Shown here in pieces: positions 38,230 to 48,714 of a stretch of DNA of 64,000 nucleotides; the stretch's first letter is position 1; every line of letters starts with the position of its first letter. The position numbers and the translations under genes are program-made. The DNA is from Campylobacter mucosalis. Its GTDB lineage: Bacteria; Campylobacterota; Campylobacteria; Campylobacterales; Campylobacteraceae. Where the stretch lies: assembly GCF_013372205.1 (NCBI RefSeq), contig NZ_CP053831.1, forward strand, positions 124,001 to 188,000, in the 5' to 3' direction. The notes below the pieces were generated by a model. That model made no database searches. It was not told the origin of the DNA and saw only the letters and a list, made by a program, of their open reading frames with translations.

Positions 38230-39432
38230 ATGGACTATAGAAATCTTGCAAAAAAATATGGCACACCACTTTATGTTTATGATTTTAACCACATTAGCAC
38301 TCAATATACCCAGCTAAAAAGTGCTTTTAGTGGTAGAAAATCCCTAGTTTGCTACGCTGTTAAGGCAAACTCAAATCTAAGCGTTTTAAAGCATTTAGCA
38401 AATTTAGGAGCTGGATTTGACTGTGTTAGTATTGGCGAAGTAAAACGTGCTTTAATGGCTGGTGCTAAGCCTTATCAGATTATTTTTAGTGGTGTTGGCA
38501 AGAGCGATGATGAGATAAAAATAGCCCTACAAAGTGAAATTTTAATGATAAATTTAGAGAGCGAAGCTGAGCTTGATAGGGTCGAAGCCATCGCAAAAGA
38601 GCTAAATAAAACAGCACGGATTAGCATAAGAATAAACCCAGACGTCGACGCAAAAACGCACCCCTACATCTCAACTGGACTTAATGAAAACAAATTTGGC
38701 GTTGATATAGTAACTGCTAAAAAGATGTATCTAAAAGCCAAAAATTCAGCACACATTGAGCCTGTTGGAGTGCATTTTCATATCGGCTCACAGCTAACTG
38801 ACACACAGCCAATAATAGACGCTGCCAAAATTGTATCTAAAATTTTAAGTGAGTTAAAATCGCTTGAGATTGATATAAAATTCTTTGATATTGGTGGCGG
38901 TGTTGGTATAACTTATCAAGATGAAGAGGCTGTAAATCTTTACAACTATGCACAGGGAATTTTAGCGGCACTAAATGGGCAGGATGTGACGATAGTTTGT
39001 GAGCCTGGCAGGTTTATCGTCGGCAACTCAGGCGTTTTAATCACAAGTGTTTTGTATGAGAAATTTAACAAGAATAAGCGATTTGTTGTAGTTGATGCGG
39101 CTATGAATGACCTAATTAGACCAAGCCTTTATGACGCTCATCACGGCGTTGAGTTTGTGGGAGAAAATGAGCAAAACTCAACTTGCGATATCGTTGGTCC
39201 GATTTGCGAAAGTGGCGACTTTTTGGCTAAAAATATCTGGCTACCAACTTGCAAGAGTGGCGATTTGCTAGTTGTTAAGAGTGCCGGAGCTTATGGTTTT
39301 AGTATGAGCTCAAACTACAACACGAGGGTGCGTGCAGCCGAAGTTGGTGTAGAGGACGGCAAAGATAGGCTTATCCGTCGCCGTGAAACCTTTGAGGATT
39401 TAGTCGCGTTTGAAACGGAGTTTTTAAAGTAA
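38230..39432 (+). CDS. lysA: Diaminopimelate decarboxylase LysA
   Basis: A 400-residue PLP enzyme that makes lysine from meso-diaminopimelate. The PLP lysine is in CYAVKANSN (Lys45). GVHFHIGSQLTD (about 178-189), FDIGGGVGITY (about 219) and CEPGRFIVGN (about 258-267) bind PLP and substrate, and CGPICESGD-type sequence (GPICESGDFLAK) contains the partner-site Cys. pheA starts on the last base of its stop codon. Confidence 0.96.
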   Translation: MDYRNLAKKYGTPLYVYDFNHISTQYTQLKSAFSGRKSLVCYAVKANSNLSVLKHLANLGAGFDCVSIGEVKRALMAGAKPYQIIFSGVGKSDDEIKIALQSEILMINLESEAELDRVEAIAKELNKTARISIRINPDVDAKTHPYISTGLNENKFGVDIVTAKKMYLKAKNSAHIEPVGVHFHIGSQLTDTQPIIDAAKIVSKILSELKSLEIDIKFFDIGGGVGITYQDEEAVNLYNYAQGILAALNGQDVTIVCEPGRFIVGNSGVLITSVLYEKFNKNKRFVVVDAAMNDLIRPSLYDAHHGVEFVGENEQNSTCDIVGPICESGDFLAKNIWLPTCKSGDLLVVKSAGAYGFSMSSNYNTRVRAAEVGVEDGKDRLIRRRETFEDLVAFETEFLK

Positions 39433-40508
39433 TGCAAGAGTTAAACGAGCTACGAAAAAGTATTGATGAGATTGACGATCTGATTTTAGCTAAGCTTAAT
39501 GAAAGAATGCAGATTGTTAAGAAAATTGGCGAGTTAAAGCATACAAGTGGCACTCCGATATATCGTCCAGAGCGAGAAAGGGCGATTCTTAACCGCCTTG
39601 AGGCTACAAAGGGTGGACTTTTAAATAAGGCAGCAATTGAGGCGATTTATCTTGAAATTTTCGCCGTTTCAAGAAACCTTGAAATGCCTCAAAAGGTAGC
39701 CTATCTTGGACCTGAGGGCACTTATACTCATCAAGCTGCACAAAGTCGCTTTGGTGCGATGAGCGAGTATCTGCCACTTGCGACGATTGACTCGGTTTTT
39801 ACAAAGTTATCTTTAAAAGAGGTAAAATACGGCGTTGTGCCTATTGAAAATAATACCGAAGGTGCGGTTGGAGCGACGCTTGACTGCTTAGCAAAATTTG
39901 AAAATGTAAAGATTGTAGCCGAGCTTTATCTTGACATTCATCATAGTTTTGTAAGCCAGAGTGAAAATTTAAAGACTATAAATACCATTTACTCTCATCC
40001 GCAAGGATATAATCAGTGTAAAAATTTCCTTGAAAGCCATCTTCTAAGCGGTGTAAAATTTGTGCCGTCAAAATCAACGGCAGAGGCGGCATTTTTAGCC
40101 TCAAAGGATCCAAATTCTGCAGCAATTTGCTCAAAAATAGCTGCTAAAATTTATAACGTACCGATTTTGTTTGAAACGATTGAGGATAATCTTGCAAATC
40201 GCACGAGATTTTTAATCCTAAGCGACTTTAAAAACACAAACAATCCGCACTCAAAAACATCGATTTTAGCCAAAACTGCTCACAAGCCAGGCGGACTTGC
40301 TGATTTGCTTAGAATTTTTAAAGATGAGAATATAAACCTAACAAAACTAGAGAGTCGCCCGGTAAAACAGCGTAAATTTGACTTTATGTTTTTTATCGAT
40401 TTTGATGGGCATATTGATGACGAGAGTGTGCAGAATGCCATAAATTTAGCCACAGATCAGGGTGCAGAGATTAAGTGGTTAGGAAGCTATCTTGACGGAG
40501 AGATTTAA
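39432..40508 (+). CDS. pheA: Bifunctional chorismate mutase/prephenate dehydratase
   Basis: A 358-residue P-protein. Residues 1-85 form an AroQ chorismate mutase helix bundle ([33 protein letters not shown]). A prephenate dehydratase domain ([13 protein letters not shown] near 92; [16 protein letters not shown] near 137) and an ACT domain ([34 protein letters not shown]) for phenylalanine feedback follow. Single-base overlaps couple it to lysA before and hisC after. In C. jejuni a HAD gene, as I recall, sits between lysA and pheA; it is absent here. Confidence 0.96.
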   Translation: MQELNELRKSIDEIDDLILAKLNERMQIVKKIGELKHTSGTPIYRPERERAILNRLEATKGGLLNKAAIEAIYLEIFAVSRNLEMPQKVAYLGPEGTYTHQAAQSRFGAMSEYLPLATIDSVFTKLSLKEVKYGVVPIENNTEGAVGATLDCLAKFENVKIVAELYLDIHHSFVSQSENLKTINTIYSHPQGYNQCKNFLESHLLSGVKFVPSKSTAEAAFLASKDPNSAAICSKIAAKIYNVPILFETIEDNLANRTRFLILSDFKNTNNPHSKTSILAKTAHKPGGLADLLRIFKDENINLTKLESRPVKQRKFDFMFFIDFDGHIDDESVQNAINLATDQGAEIKWLGSYLDGEI

Positions 40509-41605
40509 TGTTTAATAAAAAGCTAGAAAACCTAAAAAACTACGAGGCCGGAAAACCAATCGAGCTAGTCGTTCGTGAATATGGCATAGACGCAAAAGAT
40601 GTCATAAAGTTAGCAAGTAACGAAAATCCATTTGGCACAAGTGTGCTGGTTGAGCAAGCCCTAAAAAACGCTTCAAACAAGGCTCATCTTTACCCAGATG
40701 ATAGCTATTTTGAGCTAAAAGAGGCTTTGGCTGCCAAATTTAACGTAACGCCAAAAAATTTAATAATAGGGCAAGGTAGCGATCAGATTATCGAGTTTAT
40801 TGCTCACGCTGTTTTAAATGAAACGAATGCCATTTTAACGGCTGGAGTGACATTTGCGATGTATGATATTTACGCTAAACACGCTGGTGCTAGTGTCATA
40901 AAAACGCCGTCTGCTTCGCATAATTTAAGCCAAATGCTTGAGCTTTACAAAGTAAATAAAGATAAAATCGCAGCCATATTTTTATGCTTACCAAATAATC
41001 CGCTTGGCGAGTGTTTAGATGTTAGTGAAGTTTATGATTTTATGCGTGAAATTTCGCCCAAAACTCTAATCGTAATTGACGGAGCTTATAATGATTTTGC
41101 AAAATTTAAGGATGCAAAAAAGGCGATAGACCCAAGTGATTTGATCAGAAATTTTAAAAACGCAATCTTTTTAGCGACGTTTTCTAAATCTTACGGACTT
41201 GGCGGAATGCGTGTTGGATACGGCATTGCTGATGAGTCTATTATAAATGAACTTGGCAAACTTCGCCCTCCGTTTAACATCACTACACTTAGCTTAAAAG
41301 CTGCAACAATCGCACTTAGTGACGCAGAATTTGTAGATAAAACGCTAAAAAATAACTTTGAGCAGATGACTAGGTATGAAAATTTTGCAAAAGATCATGG
41401 CATAGAATTTCTGCCAAGCTATACAAATTTCATTGTTTTTAAATTTAATACGCAAAATTCTAGTCAAATATCGCAAGAGTTGCTAAAAAAGGGTATAATT
41501 GTGCGAGATATGCAAGGCTATGGATTAAATGCGATACGAATCACCATAGGCACAGCAACGCAAAATGATAAATTGTTTGAAAAATTAGATGAAATTTTAA
41601 AGTAA
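40508..41605 (+). CDS. hisC: Histidinol-phosphate aminotransferase HisC
   Basis: A 365-residue fold-type I PLP aminotransferase: [11 protein letters not shown] (about 37-47), [14 protein letters not shown] (about 88), [14 protein letters not shown] (about 158-171), DGAYNDF (about 195) and the PLP lysine in [17 protein letters not shown] (about 223-239). It acts in histidine synthesis and, beside pheA, may also transaminate aromatic keto acids (inference). fliF starts 4 bases later. Confidence 0.93.
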   Translation: MFNKKLENLKNYEAGKPIELVVREYGIDAKDVIKLASNENPFGTSVLVEQALKNASNKAHLYPDDSYFELKEALAAKFNVTPKNLIIGQGSDQIIEFIAHAVLNETNAILTAGVTFAMYDIYAKHAGASVIKTPSASHNLSQMLELYKVNKDKIAAIFLCLPNNPLGECLDVSEVYDFMREISPKTLIVIDGAYNDFAKFKDAKKAIDPSDLIRNFKNAIFLATFSKSYGLGGMRVGYGIADESIINELGKLRPPFNITTLSLKAATIALSDAEFVDKTLKNNFEQMTRYENFAKDHGIEFLPSYTNFIVFKFNTQNSSQISQELLKKGIIVRDMQGYGLNAIRITIGTATQNDKLFEKLDEILK

Positions 41606-41609
41606 AGAT

Positions 41610-43310
41610 ATGGATTTTAAGGCACTACTTCATCAGATAGCTGGACTTTATCAAAAGCTCTCACTAAAGCAAAGGATTGTTATTGCTAGTTCGGTTGTCG
41701 TAGTTGTTGGTTTTTTGGTGTTTATTAGCATATATAAAAGCTCAAAAGGCGATAGCTACGCAGGTTATAGTGTTTTATTTGAAAATATCAGTCCAAACGA
41801 TAGTGCATTAATCATAGATCAACTTAAAAAAGATGGCGTTAGCTACAAACTCGCAAATGAAGGCACGATTCTTGTGCCAACCGCCGATGTTTATAAAGAG
41901 CGTATATCGGTAGCAACTTTGGGAATTCCAAAAGAGAGTAAGGTTGGTTTTGAAATTTTTGATAAACAGGAATTTGGGGCTACCGATGAGGAACAGAGGG
42001 TAAAATATCAGCGTGCATTAGAGGGAGAGCTTGCAAGGACTATCGAGAGTCTTGCACCTATTGCTAAGGCTGGTGTTCGTATAGCTATACCAAAAGAGAC
42101 GGTTTTTACAGAGAGAAAAGTCCCGCCGACAGCCTCTATCGTAGTGGATTTAAAGCCAGGCACCAGTCTAAATCAAAAGCAAATTTTTGGTATTAAAAAT
42201 TTAGTCGCAGCCTCTGTGACTGGACTTGCCTTTGAAAATGTAAAAATAGTAAGCAGTGACGGTATCTCTCTTGGCGATGATGACGGCGGTTTTGATAGCG
42301 AGATAATAGCTCAACAAATAAGATACAAACGAGAATTTGAGAACAGCTACGAGCAAAAAATCATAAATGTTTTAAGTCCGATTGTCGGTGGAGCTGAGCG
42401 AGTTGTTGCAAAGGTTAATATAGATTTTGACTTTGATAAAAAGGATAGCCAAAGCGAAGTTTATGACCCAAATAACGTTGTTAGAAGTGAGAGCAATATC
42501 GAAGAAAAACGACAAGGAAGCCAGCCAAATGACATAGGCGGTGTGCCTGGAGCCGTTAGCAACATAGGACCAGTAGAAGGCATTAGCGATAATAAGCTAG
42601 TCGAGCAGTATAATAAAAGCTCACAGCAGACAAACTATGAAATTTCAAAAAAGGTAACAAACATCAAAGGTCAGTTTGCGACCATAAACCGAGTAAGTGC
42701 CGCTGTTGTAGTTGATGGAAGCTATCAGTATAAAAAAGATGAGAACGGAAATCCTACTTCAGAAATGGAGTTTGTGCCCTTATCTGACGCACAAAAGGCT
42801 TCTATTACAAATTTGATAAAACAGGCAATTGGCTTTAATGCAACTCGTGGCGATGAGGTTAGCGTTGATAACTTTGAGTTTAAGTTAGCCGACACGACCA
42901 CTCCTTCAGATAAGGTAAATAACATTGTTCAAACCTATGTCTTGCCGTTTATACCTATTTTGAAGTATGTTTTTGCTGCTATTTTGCTCTATCTGTTCTA
43001 CAAAAAGGTCATCATCGTCTTTATGCAAAAAATGCTTGAAGATGCAAAAGATGAAGAAGAGGAGCGCTTGCCTGACCTTGAGGAGCTTGAGATAGATGAC
43101 GAGGATAGCCTAGAGAAATTTAAGGCTGCTAAGAAAAAGGTTGAAGATCAGCTTGGACTTACTGGTGAGTTTAACGAGGATGAGCTAAAATACGATGTAT
43201 TGATTGAAAAAATGAGAGGTATAATCCAAGAGCGAGGCGAGGAAATTTCAAACCTTTTACAAGACATTATCAGAAATGATACTGACTTTAATATACGTAA
43301 GGATAGCTAG
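41610..43310 (+). CDS. fliF: Flagellar MS-ring protein FliF
   Basis: A 566-residue protein with two membrane spans (about 23-44 and 447-468), periplasmic ring-building motifs between them (SVLFENISPNDSALIIDQLKKDGVSYKLANEGTILVP), and a cytoplasmic C-terminal tail that binds FliG (about 520-566). It forms the base on which the rotor and export gate assemble. FliG starts inside its stop codon. Confidence 0.96.
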   Translation: MDFKALLHQIAGLYQKLSLKQRIVIASSVVVVVGFLVFISIYKSSKGDSYAGYSVLFENISPNDSALIIDQLKKDGVSYKLANEGTILVPTADVYKERISVATLGIPKESKVGFEIFDKQEFGATDEEQRVKYQRALEGELARTIESLAPIAKAGVRIAIPKETVFTERKVPPTASIVVDLKPGTSLNQKQIFGIKNLVAASVTGLAFENVKIVSSDGISLGDDDGGFDSEIIAQQIRYKREFENSYEQKIINVLSPIVGGAERVVAKVNIDFDFDKKDSQSEVYDPNNVVRSESNIEEKRQGSQPNDIGGVPGAVSNIGPVEGISDNKLVEQYNKSSQQTNYEISKKVTNIKGQFATINRVSAAVVVDGSYQYKKDENGNPTSEMEFVPLSDAQKASITNLIKQAIGFNATRGDEVSVDNFEFKLADTTTPSDKVNNIVQTYVLPFIPILKYVFAAILLYLFYKKVIIVFMQKMLEDAKDEEEERLPDLEELEIDDEDSLEKFKAAKKKVEDQLGLTGEFNEDELKYDVLIEKMRGIIQERGEEISNLLQDIIRNDTDFNIRKDS

Positions 43311-44341
43311 TGGCAATAAAACTAAGCGAACAACAAAAGCAGATTTATGATGAACTGGCAATGCCAGAAAAGATAGCTATTTTACTTATACAGCTTGGCG
43401 AAGAGTCGACAAGTTTGCTATTTTCTCACATGGATATTGATGTAATTACCGATATCTCAGGATATATCGCAACAGCAAAAAATATCGACAGACAAGTTGC
43501 GTCTGCAATTTTAGAGGAATTTTACGCTCTAATGCAGTCAAACCAGTATGTAAAAAGCGGTTCTTTGGAGTATGCAAAAGAAATTTTATACAAAACCTTC
43601 CCGCCAGATGAGGCGCAAAAAATTCTTGACCGCCTTGCAAAAAGTATGGAAAATAACAAATCATTTGGCTATCTTAATAAGATTAAACCGCAACAACTTG
43701 CCGATTTTATCGTAAAAGAGCACCCACAAACCATTGCTCTTATTTTAGCCCATATGGACGCGACTGGTGCTGCTGAAACGCTTGGATATTTTCCTGATGA
43801 TTTAAGAAGCGATGTTGTTATAAGAATGGCAAATTTAGGCGACATTAGCCCGTCTGTTATCAAGCGTGTTTCGGCTGTGCTTGAGACAAAACTTGAGAGC
43901 CTTACATCTTATAAAGTTGAGGTTGGTGGTCCAAGGGCTGTTGCTGAAATGCTTAACAGGCTTGGTCAAAAGGCTTCAAAATCTACTATTGAATATATCG
44001 AAAAAGCAGATAATAAACTTGCCACAACCATTAAAGAGCTTATGTTTACATTTGAAGACATCAATACACTAAACAACACAGCCATACGTGAAATTCTAAA
44101 AAATGTCGATAAAAAAGATCTCATGGTAGCTCTAAAAGGCTCGGGCGACGCCTTAAAAGATAAATTTCTTGGCAATATGTCACAGCGTGCAGCAGAGGCA
44201 TTTAAAGAGGAGATGGGCTATCTTGGTGCTGTTAGAGTTAAGGACGTTGAGGAGGCACAACGCCGTATAGTTGAAGCAGTTCAGGCACTAGCAGAGCAGG
44301 GAATTTTCCAAGTTGGCGAAGCAGATGAGATGATTGAATGA
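43310..44341 (+). CDS. fliG: Flagellar motor switch protein FliG
   Basis: A 343-residue rotor protein. The middle domain has the EHPQTIALILAHM motif (about 138-150), and the C-terminal torque domain has FEDINTLNNTAIREILKNVDKKDLMVALKG (about 245-275) with the charged residues that meet the stator. It starts with GTG at 43310, whose G is the last base of the fliF stop. Its stop overlaps fliH (ATGA). Confidence 0.96.
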   Translation: MAIKLSEQQKQIYDELAMPEKIAILLIQLGEESTSLLFSHMDIDVITDISGYIATAKNIDRQVASAILEEFYALMQSNQYVKSGSLEYAKEILYKTFPPDEAQKILDRLAKSMENNKSFGYLNKIKPQQLADFIVKEHPQTIALILAHMDATGAAETLGYFPDDLRSDVVIRMANLGDISPSVIKRVSAVLETKLESLTSYKVEVGGPRAVAEMLNRLGQKASKSTIEYIEKADNKLATTIKELMFTFEDINTLNNTAIREILKNVDKKDLMVALKGSGDALKDKFLGNMSQRAAEAFKEEMGYLGAVRVKDVEEAQRRIVEAVQALAEQGIFQVGEADEMIE

Positions 44342-45132
44342 AAAGTAGCGTAATCACAAACGAAGAATCTTCGGCACATTTTATAGAAAATTATAGGTTT
44401 AAGGTTTTAGGTACTCACGATCATCACGCTAGAGAGGAGCAAAATTTAAGCCAAGAGCAAGATGAAGCACCTTTAGAGCCACGCCAGGTAGTTCAGCAAC
44501 CACAACAAGTAGCACCCGCTCCAGTAGTTTCTAGCGGTTTTGATGCTAGTTTTGTTGAAGAGCTTCTTAAAAAAACCGATGAGCTAAGCGGAAATATCGT
44601 AAAACTTCAAATGCAGATAGAAAATCAAGAGGCTGAATTTAATAGACGATTAGAAGCTGAAGTTTTACGTGCCAAGGATGACGGCATTGCAGAGGGCAAG
44701 GCTCAGGCAAACGAGCAGTTTCAGGCTGAAGTCGCCACGCTAAATGAGCGTTTTGCTTCATCGATAAACAAGCTTTCAAATTTTTATAATACACTAGAGG
44801 AATTTTTACAAAAGAGCGAAGATGAGCTAGCAACAGCGGCAATAGGCGTTGCAAAACAAGTCATCGTAAAAGAGATAAGCTCTAGCTCAGCAAATGTTGC
44901 ATTATCACTTTCAAAGGCGTTAATTAGCGAGTTAAGGGACGCAAAAAACATAACCATTAGAGTAAATCCGATCGACGCCCAGTTTTTATCTGAAAATTTT
45001 CAAAGCAACGACCATATAAAAATAGAAGCAGACGACGCTATTAGCAAGGGTGGAGTTGTGATTATTAGTGAGACCGGAAATATCGATGGTAGCATAGAAA
45101 ATAGACTTGAAAAGCTAAAGAGTTTAATGTGA
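44338..45132 (+). CDS. fliH: Flagellar export regulator FliH
   Basis: A 264-residue protein with a Gln/Pro-rich N-terminal linker (about 50-66), a long amphipathic coiled coil (about 80-140) and a C-terminal domain (IGVAKQVIVKEISSSSANVALSLSKALISELRDAKNITIRVNPIDAQFL) typical of FliH/V-ATPase E subunits. It docks the FliI ATPase to the export gate; fliI is not in this window. It overlaps dxs (GTGA at 45129-45132). Confidence 0.92.
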   Translation: MKSSVITNEESSAHFIENYRFKVLGTHDHHAREEQNLSQEQDEAPLEPRQVVQQPQQVAPAPVVSSGFDASFVEELLKKTDELSGNIVKLQMQIENQEAEFNRRLEAEVLRAKDDGIAEGKAQANEQFQAEVATLNERFASSINKLSNFYNTLEEFLQKSEDELATAAIGVAKQVIVKEISSSSANVALSLSKALISELRDAKNITIRVNPIDAQFLSENFQSNDHIKIEADDAISKGGVVIISETGNIDGSIENRLEKLKSLM

Positions 45133-46946
45133 TAGATGTTAAAAATTTAGATATAAAAGATTTAAATGGGCTTTGTGAAAAGATTAGGGCTAGAATTTTA
45201 GAGGTTGTTAGTAAAAATGGCGGACATCTTAGCTCAAACATCGGTGCAGTTGAGCTTATAGTGGCTATGCACTATGTTTTTGATGTTAGTAAAGATCCAT
45301 TTATATTTGATGTAAGCCACCAAAGCTACGCTCACAAGCTTTTAACTGGGCGTTGGGAGAATTTTGATAGTTTGCGTAAATTTGGCGGTATTAGCGGATT
45401 TTCAAAACCAAAAGAGAGCAGTGCTGACTACTTTGTGGCAGGGCATAGCTCTACTTCTATATCTCTTGCGGTGGGTGCTGCAAAAGCGATAGGGTTAAAG
45501 GGCGAGGATCGTTTGCCAGTAGCTTTGATAGGCGATGGCTCTATGAGTGCTGGTATGGTTTATGAAGCCTTAAATGAGCTGGGGGATCGCAAATATCCTT
45601 GTGTGATTATCTTAAACGATAACGAGATGAGTATAAGTAAGCCAATAGGTGCGATTAGTAAGTATCTAAGTCACATTATGGCGGGTGAGGCGTATCAGAA
45701 ATTTAAAAGTGGCGTTGAAAAACTTCTAAGCTATATGCCAGACTCAGCCGCATATATGGCACGTAGAGCAGAAGAGAGCATACGACTCATTACGCCTGGT
45801 ATTTTATTTGAAGAGCTTGGGCTTGAGTATATAGGACCAGTTAATGGGCATAATTTAGAGGATTTAATAGCCACTTTTAAAACCGCAAAGGCTATGAAAA
45901 AGCCAGTTATCGTCCATACCCAAACGCTAAAAGGTAAGGGCTATGAAAAGGCAGAAGGGCATTTTGCTAGTTGGCACGGAGTGTCTCCATTTGATTTAGA
46001 GAGTGGCGAGAGCATTAAAAAACCAAGTCCAAAATCTGCAACTCAAATTTTTAGCGAACATCTAGTCAAAATGGCAAGTGAGCATAAAGATATAGTCGGT
46101 GTGACTGCTGCTATGCCAACAGGCACTGGAATGGATTTGCTTATAGAAAAATTCCCAGATAGATTTTGGGATGTTGCTATTGCCGAGCAACACGCCGTTA
46201 CATCAATGGCAGCTATGGCAAAGGAGGGTTTTAGGCCGTTTGTTGTGATATATTCAACATTTATGCAACGTGCTTTTGATCAGATTATTCACGATGCTTG
46301 TATATTAAATTTAAACATTACTTTTGCGATGGATAGGGCTGGTATAGTTGGAGAGGATGGCGAAACTCATCAAGGCGTGTTTGATATTAGCTACTTCAAT
46401 CTTATCCCAAACACAACCATCTTTGCGCCTCGTTGTGCTAAAAGCCTTGAAGCAAGTATGGAGTTTGCCTACGCCCATAATGGCGTAAATGCACTTCGTT
46501 ATCCGCGTGGGGCGTTTTTATTAAGTAGCGAATTTGAAGCGACAAAATTTCAGTTAGGGCGTGGCGAGTGGCTTGTTAAAAGTAGCAGTCAAGTTGCATT
46601 TATAGGCTATGGAAACGGCGTTGGTAGAGCCTATGCTGTGATGAAAGCTAAAAATTTAGATGTAAATTTGATAGATTTAGTTTTTGTAAAACCACTGGAT
46701 AAAGATTTGCTTATAGAACTTGCTAAAAGCACTAAAAAATGGTATATCTTTAGCGATAGCGTAAAACGTGGCGGGGTTGGTGAAATTTTATCTGGCTTTT
46801 TACAAGATAATAAAATTTATAATATACAAATCTATAGTTTTGAGTATAAAGATGAGTTTATCACTCACGGACAAATGGCTCTTGTTGAAGAGAGTTTAGG
46901 GCTTAGCATAGAGCAAATTTCTAGTTATATATTAAGTAATAATTAA
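45129..46946 (+). CDS. dxs: 1-deoxy-D-xylulose-5-phosphate synthase
   Basis: A 605-residue thiamine enzyme that starts non-mevalonate isoprenoid synthesis: FDVSHQSYAHKLLTGR (about 56-71), the thiamine motif GDGSMSAGMVYEALNELG...ILNDNEMSIS (about 136-175), FPDRFWDVAIAEQHAV (about 340) and DRAGIVGEDGETHQG (about 400). It starts with GTG at 45129, inside the fliH end. The fliH-dxs pairing is conserved in Campylobacter. Confidence 0.96.
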   Translation: MIDVKNLDIKDLNGLCEKIRARILEVVSKNGGHLSSNIGAVELIVAMHYVFDVSKDPFIFDVSHQSYAHKLLTGRWENFDSLRKFGGISGFSKPKESSADYFVAGHSSTSISLAVGAAKAIGLKGEDRLPVALIGDGSMSAGMVYEALNELGDRKYPCVIILNDNEMSISKPIGAISKYLSHIMAGEAYQKFKSGVEKLLSYMPDSAAYMARRAEESIRLITPGILFEELGLEYIGPVNGHNLEDLIATFKTAKAMKKPVIVHTQTLKGKGYEKAEGHFASWHGVSPFDLESGESIKKPSPKSATQIFSEHLVKMASEHKDIVGVTAAMPTGTGMDLLIEKFPDRFWDVAIAEQHAVTSMAAMAKEGFRPFVVIYSTFMQRAFDQIIHDACILNLNITFAMDRAGIVGEDGETHQGVFDISYFNLIPNTTIFAPRCAKSLEASMEFAYAHNGVNALRYPRGAFLLSSEFEATKFQLGRGEWLVKSSSQVAFIGYGNGVGRAYAVMKAKNLDVNLIDLVFVKPLDKDLLIELAKSTKKWYIFSDSVKRGGVGEILSGFLQDNKIYNIQIYSFEYKDEFITHGQMALVEESLGLSIEQISSYILSNN

Positions 46947-47009
46947 TATTATTTAATAACCACCTAAGCAACTTTTTGATATATTTAGCTAATTTTTTTA
47001 AGGAATAAA

Positions 47010-47420
47010 ATGCAATACGTTTCACTTTTAAAGCAGTTTAATCTAAAAGTTACACCGCAACGCTTAAGCGTTTTAAAGGTTTTAGATAAGCATACGCACC
47101 CAACAATAGACGAACTTTACGAAGAGATAAAAAAGGAAAATCCGTCAATCTCACTAGCAACCATTTATAAAAATTTAAACACTCTAAAAGATGAGGGGTT
47201 GGTTGTTGAAGTAAATGTGGTAAATCAAAAACCACGCTATGATATATACGAGCACCCGCATATTCACGTAGTTTGCCAAACTTGCGGATACGTTGAGGAC
47301 GTTATGTATGAAGACGCTGAGCTTGGAGTTTATCAAGAGAAGCTTGAGAAAAAACTGGGCAATATTATTGATAACCTAAGCGTTGTTGTTAGCGTTAAAA
47401 ACTGCAAACACTGCCATTAA
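47010..47420 (+). CDS. perR: Peroxide-responsive Fur-family regulator PerR
   Basis: A 136-residue Fur-family repressor. Winged helix: LKVTPQRLSVLKVLDKHTHPTIDELYEEIKKENPSISLATIYKNLNTLKDEGLV (about 11-64). Metal region HPHIHVVCQTCGYVEDV (about 84-101). The structural zinc site is formed by CQTC (about 92-95) and CKHC (132-135). I call it PerR rather than Fur because it lies directly after dxs, as in C. jejuni (Cj0321-Cj0322). It represses katA and ahpC there, and itself. The 63-base gap upstream holds AAGGA and AT-rich promoter sequence. Confidence 0.88.
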   Translation: MQYVSLLKQFNLKVTPQRLSVLKVLDKHTHPTIDELYEEIKKENPSISLATIYKNLNTLKDEGLVVEVNVVNQKPRYDIYEHPHIHVVCQTCGYVEDVMYEDAELGVYQEKLEKKLGNIIDNLSVVVSVKNCKHCH

Positions 47421-47478
47421 TCAAAACACACATTAAGCCATAACCTGATAAAATATTATAAAATTTCAGGGAGGCTTT

Positions 47479-48708
47479 ATGGGTGCAAAAATAATACGTA
47501 AATTCCTACTTAAAGACGACAGCCTTCTAAAATTTTTAACCGCACAAAATGTGAAATTTATACACGATTACAAAGAGCATTTAGACGGGCAGCTTTGTAA
47601 GCATATTTATGGATTTAAGCTAAATAACAACCAAACAAATATTGAAATTTATGGTGGAGATTTTAGCGGACTTTGTATGCTAGATATCACGTTTAATGAC
47701 GAGCTTTATGGTGTATTTTTTAAAACTCCTGAGTTTTTAAACGATTTTATAGAGTGCGAAGTAACCGATAAGAGCGAATTTAGTGAGCAAAATCTCTTAA
47801 AATTTGGCTTACCTAATGAGAAATTTGATCTTTGTGAAATTTTTTATATCTTAAAAAATCACGACTTAAACTTAAATTACCCAAGCAGCATAAGAGTAAA
47901 AGACGCCGTAGCGGTTTTGCTTTTTACGCTAAATTTAAAGATAATTAGGGCAAAAGAGCGGTTTTTATCACAAAGTGACCCTGATGATTTTATTAAGATA
48001 TTTTTGTATGTTTCTCAAAGTATCGCGATTTTGGAATTTTTTATCGGTGTTTTTGACGAGAAGACAACCCAGTTTTTTTTAAAAAATTTCAAAGAGTTGT
48101 TTGCAAAACTTGAGCAAAATTCACAGATTTTATCCTCTCTTAGTTTGCTTGAAGATTTTAAAAACTCAGAGCTTATGATCTATTTTTTAGAACACGCTTT
48201 AACAAATAGCTCAAAAAACGTCTCACTGGCCTTACAAGAAAGCCTGTTTTTAAAGGATTGGGAGGTTTTTTTAAGCGATACTAGCGATTTTTTTAGAGGC
48301 GAGAATTCTGATGAAAAACTAAGCGTTTTTGTTTCAAAACAGCTACGTTTATCTATTTTAGAGTGCCTAAAAAGCTTTAAAAAGCTAGATGAGAATAGTA
48401 AAAATATTAAATTTTATGAAATCCTTGATAAGACCCAAGTTATCGGTGCTATGTTTGAAAATTTTAACCACCTTTTTAATCTTAAAAAACCAGCCAAATT
48501 AAACAAAAAACTTAAAAACAAGCTTTTAAAACTTTATGATTTAGATATACTTTTAGAGTTTATACAAAAGGCTGGAGATAGTGAACAAAACGATAAACTC
48601 AAAGCAAAAATTTACTCTAAAATTTATAAAATAAGAGAGAAAATTTTAAATTCCAATTTTAAAAACCAAAAATTAATAGAACTAAAAAAATACTATCAAA
48701 AGGCATAA
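47479..48708 (+). CDS. Degenerate CYTH/CHAD-like protein (Cj0323 position)
   Basis: A 409-residue protein that I read as a decayed CYTH-CHAD pair. IIRKFLLKD (residues 5-13) aligns with the EIERKFL opening of CYTH triphosphatases, but the first acidic residues of the ExExK motif are gone. IEIYGGDFSGLCMLDITFNDELYGVFFKTPEFL...CEVTDKSEFSEQNL (about 53-113) matches the end of CYTH domains. A helical region from about 130 onward resembles CHAD but lacks its usual histidines and Arg/Lys-rich RRLR segment. The tail is very Lys-rich. CHAD proteins bind polyphosphate; whether this one does is unknown. GGGAGG precedes the ATG. Confidence 0.75.
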   Translation: MGAKIIRKFLLKDDSLLKFLTAQNVKFIHDYKEHLDGQLCKHIYGFKLNNNQTNIEIYGGDFSGLCMLDITFNDELYGVFFKTPEFLNDFIECEVTDKSEFSEQNLLKFGLPNEKFDLCEIFYILKNHDLNLNYPSSIRVKDAVAVLLFTLNLKIIRAKERFLSQSDPDDFIKIFLYVSQSIAILEFFIGVFDEKTTQFFLKNFKELFAKLEQNSQILSSLSLLEDFKNSELMIYFLEHALTNSSKNVSLALQESLFLKDWEVFLSDTSDFFRGENSDEKLSVFVSKQLRLSILECLKSFKKLDENSKNIKFYEILDKTQVIGAMFENFNHLFNLKKPAKLNKKLKNKLLKLYDLDILLEFIQKAGDSEQNDKLKAKIYSKIYKIREKILNSNFKNQKLIELKKYYQKA

Positions 48709-48714
48709 AATTTT

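Noticed and set aside
46944-46962. AT-rich imperfect inverted repeat before perR as a PerR box
   Set aside because: Few paired positions beyond what AT-rich sequence gives by chance; autoregulation is plausible but this site is not convincing.
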